Shown here: positions 1-7,395 of the stretch, one piece after another | Layout: every line of letters begins with the position of its first letter | How positions within the stretch are numbered: the first letter of the stretch is position 1 | DNA from: an uncultured Succinatimonas sp. | GTDB taxonomy: Bacteria; Pseudomonadota; Gammaproteobacteria; Enterobacterales; Succinivibrionaceae | Reading direction: 5' to 3' | Length of the DNA: 54,997 nucleotides | NCBI GenBank assembly: GCA_900317105.1 | Contig: ONFP01000008.1 | Location: 1-54,997 of the forward strand | The notes under the pieces: model-generated | Database searches by the model: none | Seen by the model: only the letters and a program-made list of their open reading frames with translations | Told to the model about the DNA's origin: nothing | Position numbers and translations under genes: made by a program

Positions 1-65
1 TCTGTAAAAGCTTCAGTTACCCATGAAGGCATTTTGTTGCCGACAGCAATGATAATCAGTTTCAT
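1..65 (-). CDS. rlmH: RlmH, 23S rRNA pseudouridine-1915 N3-methyltransferase (N-terminal fragment)
   Basis: Only the first 21 codons lie in the window; the gene runs off the left edge. The reverse strand from an ATG at 65 reads MKLIIIAVGNKMPSWVTEAF, which matches the start of RlmH (the VGxKMPxWV signature is typical). The SPOUT-family enzyme methylates pseudouridine 1915 in helix 69 of 23S rRNA on the 70S ribosome. It lies directly after rsfS with a 2-base gap, the usual rsfS-rlmH pair, so the two are almost certainly co-transcribed. The catalytic C-terminal part is not visible. Confidence 0.88.
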   Translation of the reverse strand, partial: MKLIIIAVGNKMPSWVTEAFT

Positions 66-67
66 GT

Positions 68-403
68 CTAGAATCCTGAGGCCATGCAGCGGTACAGATC
101 ATCTAGCTCGTATCTTTCTCTGGCGTCATTCTGGAGAATATGAACCATAACCGAACCGGTATCAACAATAACCCATTCACCTAGCTGTTCGCCGGAAATC
201 TTGATGTGCTTTAAGCCTTCCTTGTAAAGATTGTCTACAAGTCTCTGAGCAATTGCACTTACATGACGGTTTGAGGTGCCGGTGCAGATCACCATATTAT
301 CTGCAATAGATGAGTGTTCCTTAACATCAATGCTTACTAAATCTCTTGCTTTTGAATCCTCAAGAGTCTTGATGCATTTCTGAATTAATATTTCGTTTTC
401 CAA
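68..403 (-). CDS. rsfS: RsfS, ribosomal silencing factor
   Basis: A 111-residue protein of the RsfS/Iojap family, close to the family's usual length of about 105. RsfS binds L14 on the 50S subunit and blocks subunit joining when nutrients are scarce. Family signatures visible are DLVSIDVKEHSSIADNMVIC near residues 21-40, GTSNRHVSAIA, and the C-terminal GEQLGEWVIVDTGSVMVHI. The start is a TTG at 403, preceded by an AGAGAG-type ribosome binding site that lies inside the end of nadD, whose stop is only a few bases upstream. Translational coupling with nadD is likely. Order nadD-rsfS-rlmH is conserved in gammaproteobacteria. Confidence 0.93.
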   Translation of the reverse strand: MENEILIQKCIKTLEDSKARDLVSIDVKEHSSIADNMVICTGTSNRHVSAIAQRLVDNLYKEGLKHIKISGEQLGEWVIVDTGSVMVHILQNDARERYELDDLYRCMASGF

Positions 404-404
404 A

Positions 405-1127
405 TTAAAATTCTCTCTTTCTGTATAGTGAATTCTTTACAATATACTCAATAATCCCTCTATCAAGATAAGTCAGGGAGTAGGGAAATTTATCGGCATA
501 TTCTGCTAAATCCATATGCTGTTCAGCGGTTTTATAATAATCTTCAAATTCCTGCCTTATTTTACTAGAACTTACATCATTAAAGCATTCTTTTAGTAAA
601 AAGCAGTTACCTTTTTCTTCATTAAGCTTCTGAGGAAAATCTGCATCATTTTCATATACGGCATGTGTTTTCAGATATTCCTTTACCGCAGGATTGGAAT
701 CGTCAATACTATAGCCCTTTCGTCCGATAACTACGATATTGCATTTGTCTGTTATCTGAAGTCCGTTACGCCATTTATCAAGATAAATCAGTGAATCCAT
801 TCCCATGCAGAAAAATACTGTGGCTTCAGGATATAGCGCATTGATTTTATCAATTAAATCAATGGTGTAATGTGGAACATTAGGATCTTTTTCAATATCA
901 CTGATCTGAAGATCGCTGTATTTTTCAGTCAGTATCTGAAGCATCATGCGTCGGTGTGAAAAATCCACATGACAGGTATCCTTATGAGGAGGCAGTCCGT
1001 TTGGCACAATGAGGAATTTATCAAGCGCAAGTCTGTGCTTGATATATTCAGCTATTCTAATGTGATCGTTATGTGGAGGATTGAAGCTTCCCCCTAGAAC
1101 ACCGATTTTCTTTATTGTCTTTGTCAT
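405..1127 (-). CDS. nadD: NadD, nicotinate-mononucleotide adenylyltransferase
   Basis: A 240-residue nucleotidyltransferase that joins nicotinate mononucleotide and ATP to make deamido-NAD, an essential late step of NAD synthesis in the cytoplasm. The nucleotide-binding motif GGSFNPPHNDHI (residues about 12-23, GxFxPxHxxH) and the C-terminal VSSSKIRQE (equivalent of ISSTxIR) are both intact. It overlaps the stop codon of the preceding holA by one base (TAATG), which indicates coupling. It is slightly longer than E. coli NadD (213 residues). Confidence 0.94.
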   Translation of the reverse strand: MTKTIKKIGVLGGSFNPPHNDHIRIAEYIKHRLALDKFLIVPNGLPPHKDTCHVDFSHRRMMLQILTEKYSDLQISDIEKDPNVPHYTIDLIDKINALYPEATVFFCMGMDSLIYLDKWRNGLQITDKCNIVVIGRKGYSIDDSNPAVKEYLKTHAVYENDADFPQKLNEEKGNCFLLKECFNDVSSSKIRQEFEDYYKTAEQHMDLAEYADKFPYSLTYLDRGIIEYIVKNSLYRKREF

Positions 1128-2233
1128 TAGAGTTTTTTCAAGTCTCGTACTGCAGATGTATAAACGGAGACAGCCATGTTCTGTAAGGCCTGATATGCTT
1201 TTTTATCGTCAAACTCCTGCAGAAATTTTGCTGCCTGGGCAAGTTCCGTTACAAGATAATCATAGAAATCCTCTGGCATGGTTTGGGCTGCGCGGAGAAT
1301 TACATCAGAAGTGGATGGCAGTAATGGCAGTACAATTCCGTGTGACTTAAAGAAGGCTGATCGCTCCTTAAAGTTTCTGGATCTTAAAATCTGAGCATTC
1401 TCAGGTTCTTTTAATTTTCTCATAACCCAGAGCATTCTGTCGAAATTTGACACCACCATGGACAGGATCTGAGATCTGTTGGTGTTGGTCTGACAGAGTG
1501 AGGCAAGAATATTCAGGGCTCTCATGGTGTTTGGAGCTAGAACGGCCTCTGAGAATTCAAAGCCGGTATAACGGCTGCTTGATTCCAGATAAGCTTTTGC
1601 TGTCTCAAGATCAATTCTGGTCTTACCAGAGATTTTCGCAATCGAGAAAAACTGATCTACTGCAACCAGATTTCCTTCACAGCAAAGAGAGAGAAAAGAA
1701 ATAACCTCTGGTTCAATAGTAAGCCCGTGTTTCTGTGCCTGTTTGTTAATCCACTGACTGAACTGAACTCCGGATGGTGCATAGAGGATTTCGTTAACTC
1801 CTCCGATATCCATCAGAAAAGCCAGAACATGCTTGAGTTTTGTTTCAACCGAGCTCTGTCCGCGGAATTTATCGGTATATTTCTCTGGGGCTGTTGGTAG
1901 TGTGGTCTTTTTAATTCTTGGAATCTCAACCACACAGACTACACCTGGTCTTGATCTCTTGGCTAAAAGCTGAAGAACCTGAACAGTGGTTGAGTTTATC
2001 GAATCAAGATAAATCTTAATGATGCGATCTCCTCCAAAGAGACCGGGATCAATAAGTTCATTCTCAAGTCTTGCCAGATTAGCGGTAGCACCTGAGGAGA
2101 AATCGTTATTGGTAAAGAGCATGAATTCAGCTTCAGGAAGTTCCTTTCGGGCCATCTGAATCAACATGGAACTTTTCTCGTTCTTAAGAAAAGGCTCATC
2201 ACTTGAAATAACGTAAACTGGTGCTAATGCCAT
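1127..2233 (-). CDS. holA: HolA, DNA polymerase III delta subunit
   Basis: A 368-residue clamp-loader delta subunit. In the complex it opens the beta sliding clamp; delta itself does not hydrolyse ATP, and no Walker A motif is seen here, as expected. The N-terminal PVYVISSDEPFLKNEK matches the family pattern of a region that contacts the clamp, and the helical C-terminal collar domain covers about residues 220-350. There is an unusual insertion around residues 105-125 compared with the E. coli protein (343 residues). It sits between lptE and nadD as in enterobacteria, though a hairpin separates it from lptE here. Confidence 0.9.
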   Translation of the reverse strand: MALAPVYVISSDEPFLKNEKSSMLIQMARKELPEAEFMLFTNNDFSSGATANLARLENELIDPGLFGGDRIIKIYLDSINSTTVQVLQLLAKRSRPGVVCVVEIPRIKKTTLPTAPEKYTDKFRGQSSVETKLKHVLAFLMDIGGVNEILYAPSGVQFSQWINKQAQKHGLTIEPEVISFLSLCCEGNLVAVDQFFSIAKISGKTRIDLETAKAYLESSSRYTGFEFSEAVLAPNTMRALNILASLCQTNTNRSQILSMVVSNFDRMLWVMRKLKEPENAQILRSRNFKERSAFFKSHGIVLPLLPSTSDVILRAAQTMPEDFYDYLVTELAQAAKFLQEFDDKKAYQALQNMAVSVYTSAVRDLKKL

Positions 2234-2311
2234 ACTATATCCGCTGAAATATACTCTGGTAGTTTTAAGTCTGTTAAGGTAAAACTGATTTTAGCAGAAA
2301 CCTCGAAAACA

Positions 2312-2334
2312 AAAGTCAGCATTAAGCTGACTTT
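2312..2334 (-). terminator. Rho-independent terminator or attenuator between lptE and holA
   Basis: A perfect 9-bp stem (AAAGTCAGC with GCTGACTTT, loop of 5) followed on the minus strand by TTTTGTTTT. It lies in the 140-base gap after lptE and before holA, inside what is otherwise one long minus-strand operon. It may end part of the leuS-lptE transcript, leaving holA-nadD-rsfS-rlmH with read-through or a promoter of its own. Confidence 0.7.
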
Positions 2335-2373
2335 CGAGAAATTTCCTACTAAAAAGCTCTAGTCTTCTGGAGT

Positions 2374-3177
2374 CTATTTGCCTTTCTTAATGAAGCCTTC
2401 TTCGGTTAGATCATCAGGAGCTTCATTTACCATTTTTATCTTGGTCTTAGGCAGCTTATACTGCTTTTCAGGATTTAAGACTCTAATTCCGTTGTTCAGT
2501 TCTGAAAGGGCAACAGAATCTGCCTCATACTTTTCCTGAACCTGTTGAGCCTTCAGGGCATCAATAAGAGTCATTGATGGTGAATTATCAATGTAGACCT
2601 CGTTGTTGTCCTCATCCTTTGCTAATACCAGCTGTGCTGGAGTTGCCTTTGAGGCATCCGGATCAGACTGTTTTCCAAGATAGTTGATGCGGCGAATCAT
2701 CTGATCTGACAGCTCGTCTAAACTTTCATCAATAAGGATCTGTCTCTCATTGTCACTGGCAAGAGAGTTGTCTCCTTTGTTGATGGTAAGTCTGCTGATG
2801 CCGTTTCTGATAATGATTGGCTTGCTGTGATTTGGTATCTTTAAGATAGCAGAGGTGGTTATCACCATGTTGTATTCTTTAGCTGAACCAAAAACATCTA
2901 CAGAAACAATAGGCATACTTACAGAAGGTCCCGCAATTTCCAGAGAGGGAACATCCTTTCGGCTTTTGAATTTACGATTGGCTGTTCCCTGGTAATTAAC
3001 CTTAACACCTCTAACCTGAAGCTTCTGCACAACCATTTTGTAGAACTTGTCGTGGTAAGCTCCTGTAACATCTATTTCAGCAAGAGTCGATCCAAGTCTG
3101 TTCTGATTAGGAATATGAAAACCACAGGCACTAAGTCCTAATAGCATTACCCCAACTGCAAAAAGCTTAAATCTCAT
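2374..3177 (-). CDS. lptE: LptE, LPS-assembly lipoprotein with extended C-terminus
   Basis: A 267-residue outer-membrane lipoprotein that plugs the LptD barrel and helps insert lipopolysaccharide. Residues 1-18 form a lipoprotein signal peptide ending in the lipobox LSAC, with Cys18 as the lipidation site, followed by GFH, as in E. coli LptE (RlpB). The central part (about 30-180) carries the LptE fold pattern, including a stretch about queries of DESLDELSDQMIRRINYLG. E. coli LptE has 193 residues; the extra tail of about 75 residues here is charged and has no motif I recognise. It follows leuS with an 18-base gap, the conserved pair. Confidence 0.88.
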   Translation of the reverse strand: MRFKLFAVGVMLLGLSACGFHIPNQNRLGSTLAEIDVTGAYHDKFYKMVVQKLQVRGVKVNYQGTANRKFKSRKDVPSLEIAGPSVSMPIVSVDVFGSAKEYNMVITTSAILKIPNHSKPIIIRNGISRLTINKGDNSLASDNERQILIDESLDELSDQMIRRINYLGKQSDPDASKATPAQLVLAKDEDNNEVYIDNSPSMTLIDALKAQQVQEKYEADSVALSELNNGIRVLNPEKQYKLPKTKIKMVNEAPDDLTEEGFIKKGK

Positions 3178-3195
3178 CCACTACATCCTTAGTTG

Positions 3196-5793
3196 TTAGA
3201 CAGCAACAATGTTAACCAGTCTACCCTTTACGTAGATTGATTTCTTGATCTGCTTACCCTCGGTAAACTTCTGTGCTTCAGGAGTTTCTTTTGCCTTGGC
3301 AATAACAGTTTCCTCATCCTCGTTAGGAGCAACGCTGATCTTTGCACGAACCTTGCCGTTGATCTGAACAACGATAGTGATCTCGTCTTCCTTCAGAGCG
3401 TCCTTGTCTGCTACAGGCCAGGTTTCAGTGTCGATCTCGGTAGTATTACCAAGCATTGACCATAACTTGAAGCAGATATGAGGAACAATTGGGTACAGCA
3501 TGATAATAACGTTATTATATACTTCATAACGTACTGCCATAGAAGCTTCATCTGTTCCTGTGCACTTGGTTGCAAGGTTTAAAAGCTCCATGATTGCAGC
3601 AATCGCTGTGTTGAAAGTCTGTCTGCGGCCGATATCATCGGTAACCTTCTCAATGGTTACATGAAGCTCATGTCTTAACTTCTTCAGTTCAGGGGTAAGC
3701 TTGCTCTTGTCCAGCTCAACCTTAGGACCTGCATTAACAAGATCCTGAACCTGAGACCACAGCTTACGCAGGAATCTCTGTGAACCCTCAACACCTGACT
3801 GTCTCCATTCAAGAGTCAGTTCAGCAGGGGAGGCGAATAACATGAACAGACGTACTGTATCTGCACCGTACATCTTAACCATGTACTCAGGATCGATACC
3901 GTTAGCCTTTGACTTGGACATCTTGATCATGCCTTCATGATGCAGCTGATGGCCTTCCTTATCTACAGCTGAAATGATGTTACCCTTCTCGTCACGGGTA
4001 GGGAATGCATCTAGTGGATTTACCCAGTTCTTAGTTCCCTTCTCGTCAAGATAGTAGTAAGCATCAGCTAGTACCATGCCCTGACATAGCAGACGCTTGA
4101 ATGGCTCGTCATACTTGACCATTCCTGCATCTCTTAACAGTTTGAAGAAGAAGCGTGAGTACAGCAGGTGTAATACTGCGTGCTCAATACCGCCGATGTA
4201 CTGATCAACTGGAAGCCAGTAGTTTGCAGCATCCTTGTCGAACATTTCCTTCTCATCACGAGGAGAGCAGTATCTAGCAAAGTACCATGATGACTCCATG
4301 AAGGTATCGAAAGTGTCAGTCTCACGGGTTGCACTCTTGCCTTCGTAAGTGGTCTTGTACCACTTCTCGTCAGTCTTCAGCGGTGAAATTACACCGTTGA
4401 TCTTAACGTCATATGGAAGTTCAACTGGCAGATTCTCATCCTTCTCAGGAACAACTTCACCAGTCTCATCAATGGTAAGCATTGGGATTGGAGCACCCCA
4501 GTAACGCTGACGGGAAATACCCCAGTCACGTAATCTGTAGTTAACCTTACGTTCTGCACAGCCCATGCTCTCAAGCTTATCTGCAATAGCCTTGAATGCT
4601 TCTTCAAAGTTCATGCCGTCAAATTCACCGGAGTGGCAGGCGATACCGTGTTCAACGAAAGCGTGCTCTGAAAGATCAGGATCACCTGCTTCCTTTGACT
4701 CTTTGATTACTGGAATGATATCAATGCCGTACTTCTTAGCGAACTCATAGTCACGCTGGTCGTGACCAGGTACAGACATAACAGCACCAGTACCGTAATC
4801 CATGATAACGAAGTTAGCAACATAGATAGGTACCTTTCTGCCGGTAATAGGATGAATTGCATACAGACCTGTAGCCATACCCTTCTTTTCCATGGTGGCA
4901 AGATCTGCTTCTGCAAATTTCTGAGTGCGGCATTCCTGACAGAAAGCTTCAAGCTCTGGATTGGTTTCACAGCACTTCTTAACCAGTGGGTGGTTTGCAG
5001 AAATTGAAATATAGGTAATACCCATGAAGGTATCTGGACGAGTGGTGTATACAGTAAAGGTATCATCGCTTCCGTCAACCTTGAAGGTTATGTTCAGACC
5101 TTCAGAACGGCCGATCCAGTTTTTCTGCATGGTACGAACGCGCTCTGGCCAGCCATCAAGCTTATCCAGATCGTTCAACAGTTCTTCTGCGTATGCAGTG
5201 ATCTTCAGATACCACTGAGGAATTTCCTTAAGCTCAACCTTGGAACCGCATCTCCAGCAGCAGCCGTCTTCAACCTGCTCGTTAGCAAGCACAGTATTAT
5301 CAACAGGACACCAGTTAACTGAAGAAACCTTCTTATATACAAGACCTTTCTTGTAAAGCTCACCGAAGAACTTCTGCTCCCACTTGTAGTACTCTGGACG
5401 GCAGGTTGCAACCTCACGAGCCCAGTCGTAGGAAAGACCCAGTGACTTTAACTGTCCCTTCATGTAGGAGATATTTTCATAGGTCCAGTCGCCAGGCTGC
5501 TTGTTGTTCTTGATTGCAGCGTTTTCTGCTGGCAGACCGAAAGCATCCCAGCCGATAGGGGCCAGAACGTTTTTGCCTAATAAACGATTGAATCTGGCAA
5601 TAACATCACCCAGAGCATAGTTTCTAACATGACCTAAATGTAATCTGCCTGATGGATATGGGAACATAACAAGGCAGTAGTATTTCTCTTTGTTTTTATC
5701 TTCTGTTGCGTGGAAAGTCTGATGGTCTTCCCAGTATTTCTGTACTTCAGGCTCAATTTCCTGAGGATTGTAGGCAACTTTATTGTCAGCCAT
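3196..5793 (-). CDS. leuS: LeuS, leucyl-tRNA synthetase
   Basis: An 865-residue class I aminoacyl-tRNA synthetase of bacterial length. It charges tRNA-Leu and edits wrong amino acids in the CP1 domain. The HIGH motif appears as HLGH at residues 52-55 in [11 protein letters not shown], and the KMSKS motif as MSKSKANG near residue 620. The editing site pattern [12 protein letters not shown] is present near residue 250. A zinc-knuckle-like CPVD...CCWRCG lies around residues 162-183. The C-terminal tRNA-binding domain is complete. It heads the leuS-lptE-holA-nadD-rsfS-rlmH operon; the upstream 206 bases to 5999 are AT-rich and hold its promoter, which I could not fix precisely. Confidence 0.98.
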   Translation of the reverse strand: MADNKVAYNPQEIEPEVQKYWEDHQTFHATEDKNKEKYYCLVMFPYPSGRLHLGHVRNYALGDVIARFNRLLGKNVLAPIGWDAFGLPAENAAIKNNKQPGDWTYENISYMKGQLKSLGLSYDWAREVATCRPEYYKWEQKFFGELYKKGLVYKKVSSVNWCPVDNTVLANEQVEDGCCWRCGSKVELKEIPQWYLKITAYAEELLNDLDKLDGWPERVRTMQKNWIGRSEGLNITFKVDGSDDTFTVYTTRPDTFMGITYISISANHPLVKKCCETNPELEAFCQECRTQKFAEADLATMEKKGMATGLYAIHPITGRKVPIYVANFVIMDYGTGAVMSVPGHDQRDYEFAKKYGIDIIPVIKESKEAGDPDLSEHAFVEHGIACHSGEFDGMNFEEAFKAIADKLESMGCAERKVNYRLRDWGISRQRYWGAPIPMLTIDETGEVVPEKDENLPVELPYDVKINGVISPLKTDEKWYKTTYEGKSATRETDTFDTFMESSWYFARYCSPRDEKEMFDKDAANYWLPVDQYIGGIEHAVLHLLYSRFFFKLLRDAGMVKYDEPFKRLLCQGMVLADAYYYLDEKGTKNWVNPLDAFPTRDEKGNIISAVDKEGHQLHHEGMIKMSKSKANGIDPEYMVKMYGADTVRLFMLFASPAELTLEWRQSGVEGSQRFLRKLWSQVQDLVNAGPKVELDKSKLTPELKKLRHELHVTIEKVTDDIGRRQTFNTAIAAIMELLNLATKCTGTDEASMAVRYEVYNNVIIMLYPIVPHICFKLWSMLGNTTEIDTETWPVADKDALKEDEITIVVQINGKVRAKISVAPNEDEETVIAKAKETPEAQKFTEGKQIKKSIYVKGRLVNIVAV

Positions 5794-5999
5794 GGACTAA
5801 GTGCTCCAAGTTAAAATTTAAAAATCTGTTTAAATCTGTTCAAATTAAAAATAATCATATATTTTGCCACATTTATGCCATATTTTGACGTATGCACTAG
5901 AAAAAAATTCTTACAAAGTTTATGTGCATGTGAACCTAAATCAGGTTGTTTGCTACTTTGGGTATAAGAAAAAATACTTAAACTATGCAGAGTCTAATG

Positions 6000-6182
6000 T
6001 TAGAAGATGATGAGAATAACAGGCAGGAGAAGGGTGATTGCCAAAAGCAGATCTCTGTAGAACACCCTTTTGAATCTGGTCTTAGGATTAACCTTATAGT
6101 TATAGTGACTGTAAGCCCATAAGAAGGCCCAGAACCACAGTGCCAGAACGATGAATTCTGCAATGGTGCCTTTGTTAATCAT
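6000..6182 (-). CDS. Small two-helix membrane protein, unknown function
   Basis: A 60-residue ORF from an ATG at 6182. Two hydrophobic segments are clear, about residues 7-24 (rich in W, F, L, A) and 43-60 (rich in L, I, V), separated by a basic hydrophilic loop with KVNPKTRFKR, so it probably lies in the inner membrane with a cytoplasmic positive loop. I do not recognise a family. An alternative frame gives a similar-sized ORF that lacks this pattern, so this frame is preferred. No strong ribosome binding site is visible, so expression is uncertain. It is divergent from the transpeptidase gene. Confidence 0.5.
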   Translation of the reverse strand: MINKGTIAEFIVLALWFWAFLWAYSHYNYKVNPKTRFKRVFYRDLLLAITLLLPVILIIF

Positions 6183-6332
6183 TTATTAAACAGGATGTTC
6201 TCACTACGTTAAAAGTTGCTGTTCGCTATTATTAGGTTCTTATGGATAGATTATATCGAACGAATTTTTTTTAAAGAAACATATTCTTTATACTCTTCTA
6301 ACAATAGTCCAAAAATATGATCTGTGTTAAAA

Positions 6333-6443
6333 TTGCAACCCAGTACGGAGTATAATTAAGTACCTGAATGCTTCAGTTTTTTCTGCATCCATTATACGTG
6401 CATAAACTTAGTGAAGCTTTAGTCCCGGGACATAGGTCCGGGG
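6333..6443 (+). promoter_or_regulatory. Promoter and GC-rich leader hairpin of the transpeptidase gene
   Basis: Within the 290-base gap 6183-6472, a TATAAT at 6351-6356 is a good -10 candidate, although no matching -35 at ideal spacing is seen (TTGCAA at 6333 is too close). Downstream, the 10-base palindrome GTCCCGGGAC (6422-6431) and GTCCGGGGA (6436-6444) form a GC-rich hairpin in otherwise AT-rich leader DNA, 30 to 50 bases before the start codon. Confidence 0.4.
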
Positions 6444-6472
6444 ATATTAAACAAGATATTAATGAGACAATC

Positions 6473-7387
6473 ATGTATAAGAAATTAGCTCTAGCTTTTG
6501 CTTTTCTTTCTTCTGTTACAGCTGCAAGCGCAACCAATGTTTACAATCTAAACGGCAACCGAGTTGTAGGTGAGGAGCAGATCTATCAGATCGATCCTAA
6601 TGGTATTACCACTCTTGAATATGTTGCAGCTGAGTATCATTTAGGTCTTTCCAACATGATAGAGGCTAATCCTGAGGTTGATCCAATTGTTCCTCTGAAA
6701 GGTCTGAATCTTGTTGTTCCAACCAAGCTGATCCTGCCTGATACTGTTCATGAAGGCATTATTGTTAATTCCGCTGAAATGCGTCTTTACTATTACAACA
6801 AGGGCAGAGTTGAAGTTTACCCAATCGGTATCGGTCAGATCGGAAAGGGCACACCTTTAGCCTGGACCACTAAGGTTGAGCGTAAGAAGGCTGGACCTAC
6901 CTGGACTCCAACTGCAGCCATGAGAGCAGAATATGCTGCCGAGGGTGAGTATCTTCCTCCAGTTGTTCCTGCAGGTCCTGATAATCCAATGGGACTGTAT
7001 GCTATGTACGTAGGAAAGCTTTACGCTATTCATGGAACAAATGCTGATTTTGGTATTGGCCTTCGAGTAAGTCATGGATGTGTTCGTCTTCGTAACGAGG
7101 ATAACGAGGAACTGTTCAACAAGGTTCCTGTAGGTACCAGAGTTCAGTTTATCAACGAACCAATTAAGACTGCTGAAGAACCAAACGGTGATCTTTATAT
7201 TGAAGTTCATCAGCCATTATCGAGAAGTCAGTCTGAATTTGACAATTTTGATGCAAATGTTCCTTTCTCATTTACAAAGTCTCAACTAGAATTCTTTAAG
7301 GATCCTCGAATTAATCAGGACATTTTACAGCGTGCTCTTCATGAGAGAACCGGCAGACCTGTTCTGCTAAATCCAGTGGAATTTTAA
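6473..7387 (+). CDS. L,D-transpeptidase, ErfK/YbiS/YcfS type, periplasmic
   Basis: A 304-residue exported YkuD-domain enzyme. The ATG at 6473 is chosen because it begins a normal signal peptide (residues 1-20, cleavage after ASA); the upstream in-frame extension has no such features. A LysM-like segment covers about residues 43-85. The catalytic domain shows HGT followed by SHGCVRL, with Cys203 the nucleophile. Relatives link Braun lipoprotein to peptidoglycan or make 3-3 cross-links. The C-terminal 60 residues are family-typical. It is followed after 8 bases by the large surface-type protein gene, so the two form an operon; this pair sits in the leuS-lnt gap. Confidence 0.9.
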   Translation: MYKKLALAFAFLSSVTAASATNVYNLNGNRVVGEEQIYQIDPNGITTLEYVAAEYHLGLSNMIEANPEVDPIVPLKGLNLVVPTKLILPDTVHEGIIVNSAEMRLYYYNKGRVEVYPIGIGQIGKGTPLAWTTKVERKKAGPTWTPTAAMRAEYAAEGEYLPPVVPAGPDNPMGLYAMYVGKLYAIHGTNADFGIGLRVSHGCVRLRNEDNEELFNKVPVGTRVQFINEPIKTAEEPNGDLYIEVHQPLSRSQSEFDNFDANVPFSFTKSQLEFFKDPRINQDILQRALHERTGRPVLLNPVEF

Positions 7388-7395
7388 AGAATTAA

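Noticed and set aside
4707-5078. Long alternative frame inside leuS
   Set aside because: It is a shadow of the leuS coding sequence with no protein-like features.
5978-6163. Alternative 61-codon frame overlapping the small membrane protein
   Set aside because: Ser/Cys-rich and irregular composition; the other frame has two well-formed membrane helices.
6368-6472. Upstream extension of the transpeptidase
   Set aside because: The extension has no start signal and would bury the signal peptide that begins at 6473; the region looks like untranslated leader.
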